DNA from: Paragordius varius
Lineage: Eukaryota; Nematomorpha
NCBI GenBank assembly: GCA_964247055.1
Contig: OZ176054.1
Coordinates: 11,408,001 to 11,472,000, forward strand
Direction of reading: 5' to 3'
DNA length: 64,000 bases
The position numbers were made by a program, and so were the translations under genes. Shown here piece by piece: positions 37,220 to 50,866 of this stretch. The notes under the pieces were generated by a model. The model did not search any database. It had not been told where the DNA came from and worked only from the letters and a program-made list of their open reading frames with translations. The stretch's first letter is position 1. Each line of letters starts with the position of its first letter.

Positions 37220-40200
37220 CGGGTGAGAAAATAATATTCGGTGAGAGATATAATTGGAAAAATATTAGTAGAATATCCAAAAAATTATTAAGATTAATGA
37301 TAACAAGCTGCGTAGTCTGAAAACTTACATGGTGTTGAGAAATAAATTTTGAATCTATCCTTCGATAGATAAAAGCTTCAGGATAATGAATATATATAAT
37401 GTATGCGATTGAAATAGTAGAAAAAAAAGATAATTTAATTTTTTCTGCCATTAGCCAAAACCAAATATCACATTTTTATTGAATATTTGGTCAAATTAAA
37501 TGCACAACTAATAAAAACGTAAAAAAATTTTATTTGATTTAATATAGCATAAGGATAATTATGAACATAAAATATATCGGCAAAGTTTCACCTTTTTTGA
37601 AGGCCCTAGAAATATTTACAAGAATATAAGCTAATTTTGGGATTAATAATCATAAAACTTGCCAATAAAAAAAGATTTTAATTTATATTAAAACATCATA
37701 TATTTACAAGCGTAGTTTGCATTTCTGGCGTCAGGTGCATTATAGTGTCAACCCATCCCCCTCAACCGCTGTTCAAATGTTAAGCCTATTCATAAATGGC
37801 CAATTTTTTATGCATAATTTAAAATAATAACTTGCAAATACAATTTTTGTAATAATTTGAAATTTTTCTTCAACTATAGGACCCAGTGCATTAAACCCGC
37901 TTCCTCCTTCCCTCTTGACTACGCTGCATATATTAAATCTAAATATAACTACATTATATCGCCTTTAACAAAAATTTTAGCTCTATATAAAATTTTTTTC
38001 GATATTTTGCACCAAAGCGGAATTTTTACAAAAAAAATCCAATATATATTTCCATACAATTCAATGCTTAAAAAAGTCTATCGACTCAGATTGTTAATTG
38101 GGGGAATTGTTATGTTTTAAAGACGGTAAAGCCAAGATGTCTCCAAAAATATATAATTAAGATTTTGGGGTAAAAAATTCCTTTATCTTTTTTATATAAG
38201 GCGTATTTTTGAAGGGGTCATATTGGGTGATATATATATATATCTAGAGTTTTATATATATTGGCTTTAAAAAAATTAAACCTTTTACCATATTTAATAA
38301 GGTTTTATACATATTTGACGACAAAGTCCGATTTTGTAACTAATATTCTGGGCGTAAAAATGTATAATCTTTGTTGATCATATTTTGCGTTTGGTATCCT
38401 TATGCTATTTTAACACGTTCTTTGTATATTTAATTTTATTCTAATATGCTAAAAAAATGCGAAATTTTAATTGACTAATCTTTTCTAGTTTAAGCATATA
38501 TCATTTCAATGTTCAATATCATGAAGATTTTATATGATGTGTAATTCATTAACTTTAATTATTAATCCTCTTTGCCGCACAATGTTATTCTCAAATTTAG
38601 CCAACACATTATATTTTTAATAAAAATTTTTTTATCTTTATAACAATAATTCGACATTACATTTTGTAGGATCCATAAAAAAAGGTTCTTTGGTTTCTAC
38701 CTATACCTTGCTTCCTATAGGGAAAATTTTAGTGTTTTTTTCGAATAAAACGCCTTTTACGAATGCAATTCAATTTCACTTTTTTGTCTTAGACATTTTG
38801 GTAGCTTTACAGAGCTATATTTTGTAAATAAGCGACAGTTCTGAAAATGATTTTATTAAAATTTAATTATCAACATTGTTTTATGCATTAAATAAAAAAG
38901 CTTATATATTTTTACAGTTTTGTAACGTCTAAAATCTAAAAGCGCTCCATAACATGATTGAAACGAACAGCTGATATTAAAACAAAATATTGCTCGTAAA
39001 ATATAGTAGAAAGTGTTTTAAAATTAATTTGCATCTTCTAACCATATACATTTATTTGCCGGTAGCATTCGATTTAAAAAAATATAAAAAAAATGACGGA
39101 AAAAAATGCGTAAAGGTTTTTTATACAATTTTACCCTTCTTAAAAAATATTTTGTATAATGCGCCAATAAGCGAAAGAAAGCATCTTTCAAATTCCGCTT
39201 TACACCTTAAACATTTTTAAGATATTAAAATTTTAAATTCCTCTGGGATATAAAACTGCCCCAAAAGGTTATGGTTTGTTTATTATGTTTTCTACTATTT
39301 AATCGAAACTTTGTCATATTCATGGAAATAAAATATATGGATTATATCTTTTATTAAATAATTGGGTAATAAGCTTCTCAATAAACCTATTATTCTTTTC
39401 ATTTTTTGCTTAATTAATATAAAGAAAGGGCCAGGTTATATTGTTTGTTATATTTTATGAAAGATTGTACAAAAGAAAAGTGATAACACCTTTAGAAAAC
39501 CCCTTCATAAATAATTATTGGAAAACTTATATATTTATCAGCTTTTCTGGAAATAGGATTATCTTATATTTACACAATGAAAATAATATATGGCTACTCA
39601 ATAGATAACCTTATCAAACAAACGTATGGTCAAATCAGCATCGATATTATGCGGATTTTTTTTACTTTAACAATGTTGATGTATTTTTGTTACTCTATTT
39701 GGAGAAAAAAAGTCCAAATGAATATGGCCCGATGTGGTTTATGTACTCTAATACTATGTTACCGAATGACATTAGATTCCATCAATGTCCTATTAAATGT
39801 GGTTTTAATTGTTCCCAAAGAAAGAAATTTTTCTGTCATTTGCAAACTTTTAGCAACTAAAAATGATTTGTCTATATTCAGTTTTATTCTTTCACATTAT
39901 TTTATCACAAGCGTCCTAAATCAAAGTGAACGTGGCCTGTTTAAAATAAATAGTAGGAAAAGGACTTTAAAGTGTTTTTCCTACGTGGTAAATGTTTTTT
40001 ACATGATAACATCCATCATATATTTAATATGGGTAATTTTCAATGCTTGTGGTACTTCAAACAAATTTGTGGTTGTGAATCAGAATGAAACTCTTAATAT
40101 ATCTTCACCCAAATATCCTTACTGCATTACCAATAGTAGTTTTCGAAACGATTCCGTTTCAAAACAGGAGACAATTGATTGGTATTTGTTTTCAATTGTC

Positions 40201-40700
40201 TGCCTAATTACATTTATGATCTTGCTTCAATCTCTCTACACCTTTGATCGGAGATATAGGCAATTGAGCAATCTGCGTAAGAATGCGCTATTTCGACAAC
40301 TTATGGAACAAAAAATATTTTATAACTTTAACACAGTCCTAATATCGGCTATGATATCCATTGATTTACCCCCAAAACCAAATGTAACTAGAACGGCCGT
40401 CCGACTTAAAAAATATTTCATAGCTAAACGGATAAATCGCAAAATATTAGTGGTTTTAAGTTTATACACAGGGACGTTTTATTTAACTTTATTATAACAG
40501 TTATCAGGAAACGTTTGTCTATCTCTCTTTACATTTTGGATGCAAAAATGTTTGAAATTTTTATGATGACATATATGGAGCTCAGGATACAAGCCTATAA
40601 TAACATTATGAAAATTATTTATTCTAACCAAAGAAATGCTGGTTCAATAGGTGTGGAATGCGTTTAAATAATAAATAAAACATACATTATACTGTGTAAG
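37220..40700. repeat. Segmental duplication block P, copy 2 (5' part lost)
   Basis: It begins with GAGAGATATAATTGGAAAAA, matching 24.51 kb, and follows block P1 to the end of the receptor-like gene. The satellite part is absent because the fossil element lies at its left border. Confidence 0.8.
39577..40666 (+). pseudogene. Receptor-like gene, copy 2 (best preserved; late frameshift)
   Basis: Open for 306 codons from ATG 39577 to TAA 40497. It has the same hydrophobic pattern as copy 1: segment one near residues 24-44, VICKLL before segment three, SERGLFKINSRKRTLKCF after it, then YLIWVI, IVCLITFMILLQSLYTF and RKILVVLSLYTGTF. One T is missing in the sixth segment relative to copy 3. In the shifted frame the ancestral tail continues through YILDAKMFEIFMMTYMELR to NIMKIIYSNQRN and a stop at about 40666. 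The loop between segments four and five has NETLNISS and NSSFRNDS sequons plus cysteines, fitting an extracellular side. It could still make a truncated protein; more likely it is a recent pseudogene. Confidence 0.5.
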
Positions 40701-41290
40701 TTTAAATACATTCATCTTATTTTGATACTTTTATTCTAGCTAATTAGAAAAAAAGGGGTTACGATGAATATAAAAAATAGATTTAAAGAAATCAATTTAT
40801 TTTTTAGAATTCTTTTGTTGTAAAATCAAAATAATATAAAAACATAAATTTCAATATTAATATTTTAATGAAATATATATGAACCAAAATATTAATTCTG
40901 TGTAAAAAATTCACTGATTCCTAATAAATTGGGGCTGTCTAACACTAAAGGCCTCGCGGGTTGCATTATAAAATATAACAAATGCATCAATAAATATTTT
41001 AGCATATATCAAAAATAGGATGAAAATGAAATTACCTGATATAACTACTAATTATATAATTTTTGTTATTGATGGAATATTTAAAAAAACATATTTAGAT
41101 TCGTTTATTAAATTAAGAAGGTAAGCTTATCCTAAAAATTTTTTGACATTCACGGTTTTCGCATATAAAGTTTTGAACGAAGGATTTAAAAGGACTCATA
41201 TCAATATATAAGGTTACAAGATTAACTTACCCATTGCCAAACAATTAATGGTGTTATTAATAAAATTCCGAAATATTATTAGTGGAAAAT
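40701..41290. repeat. Start of block Q, copy 2, then junction to block P3
   Basis: 40880-41170 aligns with 46250-46530 and 33060-33340 (GGCCTCGCGGGTTGCATTA against GGCTTCGCGGGTCGCATTA). The similarity stops after CACGGTTTTCGCATATAAA, and block P3 begins about 120 bp later. This is the tandem-duplication junction region. Confidence 0.6.
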
Positions 41291-41734
41291 AATATTTATA
41301 ATCTATATATTTATAAAAATGGAAAATGCTGGCTTTGTGATCTGTTTCCGGAAAACGGGTAAACCCATTCAAATCCAAATATTGAAAAAAATATAATCAA
41401 TAATGAATGCCCCGACAATAGCTTCGCCCTTTTTTTGAATAAAGCCCCCAGTTCGGGCCCACCCCGAGTAAATGGGTTTTTTTGAAAACCGAAATCCACA
41501 AAAATCGTGTCTTTGAGACAATTTTCCGGAGAACGTTTTGGACCATTCAATTTCAAATTTGATTTTTGTTTAGTTATTTTCGATTGCGCCGAACATAGTC
41601 GGCTCGCTTTTTTAATCTAGGCCCTCTTTTTACCCGCTCCCCCCATAAAATGCCATTTTTTTCAAAAAACCAAGTCCACAAAAATAATTTTTTGAATTAT
41701 TCGCCTAAGGTATGCGACCGTAAAAATTCAATGA

Positions 41735-43200
41735 GGATTCCAGGTATTCCCTGTTAAAAGGCAAAAATTTAAATCGTTGGTTTCTTTTACATTGGCTGCT
41801 GGGTAAGAAGATATCCGGTAAAAACTGCCCCGTCGTATTGAAATAGCTTTGTTTAGAAGTTGATTTTCAGATAACCTATCAGGCCATATAAGTTTAATAG
41901 CTGCTTAAAAGTATACCAGTAACAAAGAAATAGGTTCTGTGGTTATTTAAAATTAGCCCATAATTATACCCTTCACGCCCTAAAAAATGCGCCACCATAG
42001 AAGATTTTTAAGGTAATTTTTCCGAAAACTAATGAGAGCGTATAGAATCATTCAGGATTCCAGGTATTCTCCGTAACAAGGGAAAAATTTTAATTAAGCG
42101 CTTTTTTGTATCAGCCTCTGATAGGGAAACTGCGCCACCATATCGAAATTGCGTTGTTTAAGAGTTAATTTTCACGAAACTTATCAGGCCACATAAGTTG
42201 AATAAGGGCCTGAAATTTTACCCATAAATAGGCAAAAATTTGTTCGAGAGTTTTTTTAATTAGCCGTTAATTAGACCCTTAACGCCCTAAAGCGCTATCA
42301 TTGAACTATTTGTAGTTTTAAAGCCATTTTCCAAAAACTATCAATAACATACGGATTGGACGATGATTCCAGGTATTCACCTATAAAGGCAAATTTTTTA
42401 TTGAACGTATTATTGGCCTCAGGGTAGGGGGCTATCCGCCTACTTCGCCTCCATATACAGCGTGATTTTGGAGACAAATTTTAGAAAACTTATCAGATAT
42501 TAGTTCAATAAGCGCTTGAAATATTACCCGTATAGAGGTAAAATTTAAATTGGGTGGTTTTATTTAATTACCCCATAACTAGACCTTTGCCCTAAATGAT
42601 GCGCCGCTTAGAATAACTTTTTTGAGGTAATTATTTGAAAATCCCACGAGAGCATATAGAATTAATCATGATTCCAGGTATTACCCGAATTAAGGCAAAA
42701 AATTTAATCGAGCGTTTTTTGTTTCGCCCTTAGGTAGGGGGCTACCCGCCTAAAACTGCGTCACCATATCGATACAGCCTGCCTTTGCAGCCGAATTTCA
42801 GAAAACCAGACAAATAGGAACTTATGGATTTATATCCCATATAAAGTCAAAAATTTTGCCTCATGCTTTTATATACCAACCTCTGGGTAAGGAGCTAGCC
42901 GTCAAAAACTGCGCCACTATATAGAAATTGCGTTGTTCTGGAGCTATATGAAGCCATATGAGCTCATTAAAACCTCGAAATATTATCAGTAACTATGTAA
43001 AAATAGTCAGGCGTTTTTTAGCCGTTAATTTGGGCCTTTATGCCCTAAAAATACGCCATAGTGTAATGATTATTTAGTATTGAGATATTATTCCAATAAA
43101 CGATGGTATCAAATATGATTCCAAATATTTGCCTTATAAAAGCCATATAGGTCTATGGGTAGGGGCCTACTGGTTCAAAACTGAGACGCCATACAAAAAT
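41735..43200. repeat. Degenerate tandem repeat of about 155 bp, about 9-10 units
   Basis: Cores resembling GATTCCAGGTATTC or GAAATATTACCCGTA start near 41735, 41905, 42057, 42215, 42367, 42517, 42671, 42832, 42985 and 43115. The array is paralogous to 23263-24200, which has fewer units, so the copy number changed after duplication. Confidence 0.65.
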
Positions 43201-44969
43201 GGCCTGGGTTTGTAGAATTTCAAAGCAGCCATACGAATTCAGTTAAACATATTTCGGGGAATTCGTATAATATCATTCTTTTTTTAAAAAGGGACAGCAA
43301 ATGATTTACTTTTATTATGTCCCTTGATACCAGCTGTGTGAACACAGCTTCGAAATAAAACTTTTAACGGTGATTTCGTAAAACTTTTTAAAATAAATCC
43401 AATGATAGTTAAATAATAACTTTATTAAGGGACATATAAATATGGTCATTTTCAAGTAAACAATATTTGACCCTATACAAAAACCTGTAAAATAATAATT
43501 AAGACATTCTTTTTATTAAATGTGTTTTTAATTATTTTTTATCGATATATTGGGTGATATCTATATATGTATATTTTAATAATAAATATCAAAATCTTTT
43601 ACCTCATATCAATAAGGTTTTAAAATTCATATTTGATGACAAAGTCCGATTTTATAGCTAATATTCTAAATCTTTCTGGGGCCAATGTAAAATCTTTGTT
43701 GATTATATTTGTGTTTGGAATTATCCTTATGCCATATTAAAACAAATAAAATTAAGTTGACACGTTTTCTTCTATATTTAATTTTGTTTAACCTAATATA
43801 CAAAATAAATGCGAATTTTTGATTTTGAATAATTACAAAAAATAGAAATAACTTTTCTAATATTTAAAGCATATATCATTTCGATATTCGTCATCATGAA
43901 GCTTTTAGCTAGCGAATGATATATGATTCCTTAACCTTTATTTTTAATCCCCAATTTTGCCGCACAGGTTATTCTCGAATTTAGCTAACACCTTATATTT
44001 TCGATAATTTTTTTAGTAATCTTTATTATTTTTTTAACAATAATTAAACATTACATTTTGTAGGATTCATAAAAAAAGGTTTTCTTGGTTTTTACCTATA
44101 CCATGCTTCTTATAGGGAAATTAATGTTTTTCCGGCTGTTTTTTTGGAATAAAACGGTTTCACGACTTCAATTCAGCTATCTTCAATACATATTCACTTT
44201 TTTGTCCTAGTTTACATTTTGGTAGTTTTATAACGCAGAGCTAAATCTTGTAATAAAATTACAGTTTTGGAAATTGTTTTATTAAAATTATATTATCAAC
44301 ATTGTTCTCATGTATTAAATAAAATGCTTATATTTTTTACAGTTTTGTAACTTCTAAAATCTTAAAGCGCAGCTCCATCGACGATTGCGAACAGCTGATA
44401 TTGAAACAGAAATATATCAATTACTCTTAAAGTGTAGCCAAAAAGTCTTTTAAATTTAATATACTTATTCTAAAACCATATACATTTATTTGCCGGTAAC
44501 ATTATCGATTTAAAAAAATATAAAAAAATGACGGGAAAAAGGTGAAAAGGTTTTTTATACAATTTTACCATTTTTAAAAAAGATCATCTTTCAAATTCGG
44601 ATTTACACCTTAAGTATTTTAAAGATATTTAAATTTCAAATCTCTCTGGGATATAAAGCTGCCCCAAAAGGTAATAATTTGTTTATAATATTTTCTACTA
44701 TTTAATCGAAACTTTGTCATATTTCTGGAAATAAAATATATGGATTATATCTTTTATTAAATATAGGATAGTAAGCCTCTCAATAAACCTATTATTTTTT
44801 CATTTTTAACTTAATAAATACAGAAAAAAATATATTTAATCAAAGATTGTACAGGTTTACAATTTAATAAAGAAAAGTGATAACCCCTTTAAAAAACCGC
44901 TTCATAAATAATTATTGGAAAACTTATATATTTATCAGTCTGGAAATAGGATTATCTTATATTTACGAA

Positions 44970-46003
44970 ATGAAAATAATATATGACTATTCAATAGATA
45001 AACTTATACAACAAACCTATGGTCAAGTCAGCATTGATTTTATGCGGATTTTTTTTACTCTAATTATGTTGATTCATTTTTATTACTCTGTTTGGGCTAG
45101 GAAGGTAAAAAAAAGTCCAAATAAATATGCCTCGATGTGGTTTATGTACTCTAATACTGAGTTACCGAATTACATTAGATTCCATATATGTCCTATTAAA
45201 TGTGGTTTTAATTGTTCCCAAAGAAAGAAATTTTTTTGTCATTTGCAAGCTTTTAGCTATTTAAAAATGACATGTCTATATTCAGTTTTATTCTTTCACA
45301 TTATTTTATCACAAGCGTCCTAAATCAAAGTGAACGTGGCCTGTTTAAAATAAATTATTTAATATGGATAATTTGCCTTGCCCGTGGTATTTCAAACAAA
45401 TTTGTGGTTGTGAATCAGAATAGAACTCTAAATATATCTTCACCCAACTATCCTTACTGCATTACCAATAGTCTTCGAAACGATTCCGTTTCAAAACTGG
45501 AGTCAATTGATTAGTATTTGTATTTAATTGTCTGCCTAATTACATTTATGATCTTGCTTCAATCTCTCTCCACCTTTGATCGGAGATATAGACAATTAAG
45601 CTATCTGCGTAAGAATGCGCTATTTAAACAACTTATGGAACAAAATATATTTTACAACTTTAACACATTCTTAATATCAGCGGTGAATCCATTGATTTAC
45701 CCCCAAAACCAAATGTAACTAAAACGGTTGTCCGACTTGAAAAATATCTCATAGCTAAACGGATAAATCGCAAAATATTAGTGGTTTTAAGTTTATACAC
45801 AGGGACGTTTTTATTTAACTTTATTATAACAGTTATCAGGAAACGTTTGTCTATCTCTCTTTACATTTTGGATGCAAATTGAAATTTTTACGATGACATA
45901 TATGGAGCTAAGGCTACAAGCCTATATCAACATCATGAAAATTATTTATTCTAACCAAAGAAATGGTAGTGCGATAGGTGTGGGATGCGTTTAAATAATA
46001 GAT
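44970..46003 (+). pseudogene. Receptor-like gene, copy 3 (dead)
   Basis: It starts MKIIYDYSIDKLIQQTYGQ at 44970 and is homologous to copies 1 and 2. It has several frame changes. About 75 bp encoding the fourth membrane segment are missing: FKIN joins directly to YLIWIICLARG. A stop lies at 45512-45514 and a one-base loss at about 45685. The tail LDAN...MTYMELRLQAYINIMK and IIYSNQRNGS is still legible to TAA 46001-46003. Clearly non-functional. Confidence 0.6.
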
Positions 46004-46249
46004 AAAATATACATTATAGCGTGTAAGTTCAAATCCATTTTTTTTATTTTGATATTTTTATAGTTATCTAGCTAATTTAAAAAAAGAAAGTTTCTGTGCG
46101 TATAAAAAATTTGAAATAGATTTGAAGAATTAATTTATTTGATGAATTCTCTTAATAAATTTATTATTAATAAATAAAATTAGTTAAATTTTTGTATAAT
46201 TAATAATAGTAAAACGCATAAATAGTTAATATTTTAAAAACAGTCATAT

Positions 46250-49200
46250 ATGAAACAAAATATCAGTTATGAGTAAAAAATTTTACTATGTCCTTTTTAT
46301 CTAAATTGGGGGTATCCAACACTAATGGCTTCGCGGGTCGCATTATAAAATATAACAAATGCATCAATAAGTATTTTAACATATATCAAACATAGGACAA
46401 AAATGAAATTATAACCCTATTTATCTACTTTAATTTTTGTTATTTTAGGAACATTTTGAAAAAACATAATAAGATTCACATATTAAATAAGTAAATTTAT
46501 CCTAAAAATTATTTGAATACATTCACGCTTTTCGCATATAAAAAAATAACAATTTTCTGTGTACGGTCATGACAGGACACCCGTCTAAATCTGATTTGTT
46601 TTATATTTTAGAGATATTACAATGTCCACAAAAAAATACCCTGTTGAAATATTATTCTGATAGATAAATATATCATGATTATCATGCTTTTGGTTTGGAT
46701 TTTACAAAGATAAGTGCTCCATATCAGAAAGTGGAAAAATATACGCTTATTTTTTTAAAAAATTTCGGTGTAAAATATTACTATATATCGCAAATCACCT
46801 TTATCTTGTACCGAAAAATTTATTCAGCAATATGCGTGCAAATCTTGGCATTTCTGATGTGGAGTAGTTACCATAAAAGTGTTTTTAACTTTTTTTCACG
46901 TAATTAAAAGCACCATGATAATCTTGATACAATTTTAATGAGAATATATATATATATATATATATTTCCTCAGGTTTTATACTTATGCCCCTTGATTGTG
47001 ATCATGTGTAAAAATAAGACACCCACAAAAAATCTAGATATATAAGATAGAAAAATGATTATTATGGTGCTTGGGTTTTAGCCTTTATGAGTTATTTGAG
47101 AAAACATTTTTGTGATAAGGGGTCTATATTAGGAAGGCAAAATAAATTTTTGTTGAAACCTACACCCCAAAAATCACTAATATATATTATAAACACCTAT
47201 AAAAAGCTAAATTATATTAAAAAAATTAATTTTTATATATAGGCTTGAAACAAATTTTCCCGTATATAATGGTCTAGTTCTTTTAAAATAAAGGCAATAA
47301 TGCCGAAGGAGTGTGATAAAAATTTCAAATAAATGTTAAATTTTAACTCGTTTTTAAGAAAGCTGTTTTTTCAAAAATTTTATTCACACAATTTTTAAGC
47401 ATGTAAACGGTATAAAAATGTTTTAAAATATTATAAAAACACTTTATATATATAATAATGCTGATTATAATCAGCTTATTTTGAATAAAATACCGTTTGT
47501 CTTGAAATTTATTAAATATAGAGTTTTTCCACAAAAAATACTCGAAATTTTAACGGCAAACAAATTTTTTAATTAAAAAGGATAGAAATGTTATGTTTTT
47601 TGCATTGCATTTTCATCCCTAAAATTGGAATAAATATTACATTATATGAATAGAAATCCGTTAGGAACCGGATATTAAAAAACGACTGACTACAGCAAAT
47701 GTTTTTTTAATACGCCATAAATTACCCATCTTATTATAAACTAATTAAAATTTTCAATCGACCATATAAACATACAGCATACAAAAATTGAAGCGCAACT
47801 ATGAAAAGGGTTAATTAAGAGTAAATAAACATTTTTTAAGACAATGATAGGTTAAAAAAGCCGTTGTGCTTAGTACATTTATGCCTTTTTGCAAAAAGGT
47901 GTCAATACAATACTTCTTTCTATTTTTATATCAAAAATATCGTAGTACAACGCACTTAATATAACGCTTGTAAAATTAGACCACTAGCTCTTTTTTTCTA
48001 CAACACTAGGTCGTTAAAGGATCTGTTGATAGACACTTAAATGAATAAATTTATTATAAATCTTTGGTTAAACGGGGTCTGTGTAATGGAAACATGCATG
48101 AAAAAAATTGGATTGTAATGAATGATTGCTTAAATTTGTATCATAGGTATAGTAATAAGTGGACGCATTTAAAGTTTAAATGTTTCGGCTTTTTGATGAA
48201 AAACGGAGGGAATTGAAAATCCTGAAACACTACTTATGATTATAATAATCTGAATAGCTATGATAAATGGTGCCAGTTGTATAATCTCCATTTAGTTTTG
48301 GATAAAAGTTTGAGTGTTTTGAAGTAATACTATCATTTGATATTTTGTAATCAACAAGTGTTTTTTAATTATAATTACCTAATGATAAAATTTTCAATAT
48401 ATATGGCAACAAATAATTTTTAGTTAAACATTTATTGTTAATAATGAATATTATGGCTTGATGATGGTGAAGTAAATTGTATAGCCAATAACACTGCTTT
48501 TATTGTAAATCATATCCACTAATTATTTCAAACAACAATTCGTAAAAATTTTTTGTTATGTATAATAATTTTTTTATTTTAACAGTTCAGCTTACTGGTG
48601 ACCGGACATGGTCCTATATGATTCGTTAAACTTAGGTCTCTGTTTTCCGATTTTGATAAATCGACACGCATTGTGCCTTGTTGTAACAAATGAAAAAAAA
48701 AACAATTTTAAAATCTCGAGCGCAAGTATTTTGGGGAAAAATCTGCAATCTATTCATAATTCGATTAAAAATTAACTCCTTTTAGGGTAGGCATTAATAG
48801 GCTTAACGAGCATTTGCGACGCCCGGTTCATGATTCCGGTATAGCGTTTCCTATCTACTAGCAAAATTTCATAAATTTGAAAAAATAAAAATATCTTAAT
48901 TAGTGCCACTTTATTTTTGGCGCTTGGAAAAATGTGTGAAAGGTATATAAAACAAACTTTTAACAGCAGTCAAATTGATAGGCGGGGATTCTATACAATC
49001 TTGATAATCAAAATATTCATTAGAATTGGTATGAGTGATATGCTTTTAAAAACTATGGTATTTTGTTTCGTAAAATCCAAACTCATCATCAAAGTACGAA
49101 TATTTCAAGTCACTGTATATTACAATTAACATATTAACCTTTTTATAGCCTTAACTTCTACAGGCTCAGTATCGCATTCTGTAGTTCGATTTCTACGCTT

Positions 49201-49474
49201 CCCATATCATAATTGTTTAGTTGCCTATTAACAAAACATTTGTCTGTATTATTAATATTAATATAAATAAAAACCGTGGAATCTAAAATACACTGATAAA
49301 CCAAGCAATAAAATGCCTAGCAGATATAGAATAAAATATAAATATATAATTTTATTATCAGGTTTGTCAATTATATCAAAAATGTTCTATTATTTTATAT
49401 ATCATTGATAAGTGTTGTTTTACACTCGCAACAAACGGGAACTGAGTTATTAGATACGGACAGTGGGTTTCTGT
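46250..49474. repeat. Segmental duplication block Q, copy 3, left part
   Basis: It aligns to 33.06-34.75 kb and 8.65-11.89 kb. It is split by the hAT insertion starting at 49475 and resumes at 60085. It contains a decayed copy of the candidate gene (48.92-49.22 kb, minus). Confidence 0.8.
48920..49225 (-). pseudogene. Decayed copy of the unidentified short-intron gene
   Basis: It is paralogous to 11377-11625. The 26-nt intron is retained with GT and AG. The first exon has lost one base after GTAGAAATCGAA, and the second carries a TAA where the first copy reads GAC. Residues such as NSNEYFDYQD are still conserved. Confidence 0.4.
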
Positions 49475-49766
49475 CAGTGGCGGTAAATTGTGGCCCCCCG
49501 CAAATTTAATATTGTCCCCCCTTCTTCCCCCTCCCCCAAAAAAATCGTTTGCAGTTATTTTTTCACCTGGCGCATCACTTAGATTCGTTAAGAAATATAA
49601 TTACATGTATTGGCATCGTGAGTCTAAAAGTTTTGCTTTACTAGAATTTTTATGTATGATGGTTATTACACACCCGTCCACCGCCAATCCTCAGTCTTAC
49701 CGTTCATTTTTAAAAAAAATAATTAAATAAATTAGTAAGAGCATGTATTAATCAGAAAATCATGTT

Positions 49767-50263
49767 TTAAATTTCTTTTTCTCGATGTTGCGTTAGCAAA
49801 TTTTTTATATCTTTTTGATCCATTTGATCCGCCATATCCGCTTCAATTGCTAGCAACAATAAATTGCTCAACCTTTTTTCAGCCATCGTGCTTCTAATAT
49901 AATTAATTATTTATAACTTTGAGAATGAACGTTCCGCTGTAGCAACCGTAACTGGGAAACTCAAAAACAATACAATGCTGTTAAAACCTCATCACAACTG
50001 GCTGAAGCTGTGGGTAAATAAATTATTAGATCTGCAAATTGTTTGGCATTGTTTATATGAGCGATCTTATCCTTAATCGAATTAGTAACTGAGACTATTT
50101 GAATCGGAAAATATTCATTCAAATCGTTTGAAAAATTAATTATTAAATTTTTAGCTGAATTGATAATTTCTACTTCACTCATTTTAGCTATTTGATGGAA
50201 GCAGAATTGATAAATATGTATAAATGTACTAATTATATGGAATATGAATGTGCCGACGGCCAA
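49767..50263 (-). pseudogene. hAT transposase C-terminal fragment (dimerisation domain)
   Basis: The minus strand reads FLSFPVTVATAERSFSKL, the canonical hAT dimerisation motif, after about 95 residues of upstream transposase (MSEVEIINSAKNL..., CDEVLTALYCF). A TAA follows SKL, and the homologous tail continues as RSTMAEKRLSNLLLLAIEAD to a stop at 49767. The motif is typical of the ZMYM1-like hAT group. The zinc finger and catalytic core are absent. At about 50319 a different hAT-like terminus (TTGCCGACCCCTAGTG) abuts it, hinting at another nested element. Confidence 0.75.
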
Positions 50264-50866
50264 GATTTTTAAATTTTGAGAATGGCCCGCTGAAAAAAAT
50301 TGCCGACCCCTAGTGTGTGGTAAAAGTTTATTAAAAATTTTATGTTTTAGAACTCAAAATAAATTTTAAAATAACATGTGTCAAAGGTTAAAAACATTAT
50401 AAAATAATGAACATTAATGTATAGCAGCTATGTTGGCCAATTCACTTTACAGTAAAATATGAGAAATAACATTCCTTTTGTAAAATTTAAGGAATTTCCT
50501 CACGATGTATGCATTGAAAAACATTGTTAACAAAATTATTGTTATTTATCATCATTTGCTGTAAGAATTGGCCAACATTCATGTGAGTTGGCCTGCATTA
50601 AATTGCATATTGAATAATCAAAATATAAATTGAGATTACTTATTAGAGAATATTGTGAAGAATGTTTTTCTTTTTTCCCTCCTTTTTTTGTTCACTATTA
50701 AAACTGCTAGAAATTATAAAAGGAACAAACAATATCAATATGGCTAAAATTTAATGGATAGGGAAAAAATGCTTTTTTTGCTCTTTCTTCCTCTCAATAA
50801 TATTAAAATTTATATAAACTCATTTCCTCATAATAATAATAATAATAATAATTACATTATATGATA

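Larger units (their letters stand above)
41290..46200. repeat. Segmental duplication block P, copy 3
   Basis: It aligns to 22.84-28.4 kb throughout, with a longer satellite and without the CACTA and palindrome insertions. It continues directly into block Q3, which shows the ancestral P-Q arrangement. Confidence 0.85.

Noticed and set aside
45518-45718. An NPLIY sequence in receptor copy 3 resembling the NPxxY motif of GPCR helix 7
   Set aside because: It arises only after a one-base loss in this copy. In copies 1 and 2 the conserved frame reads LPPKPNVT or IPPKPNVT, so the motif is a frameshift artefact.
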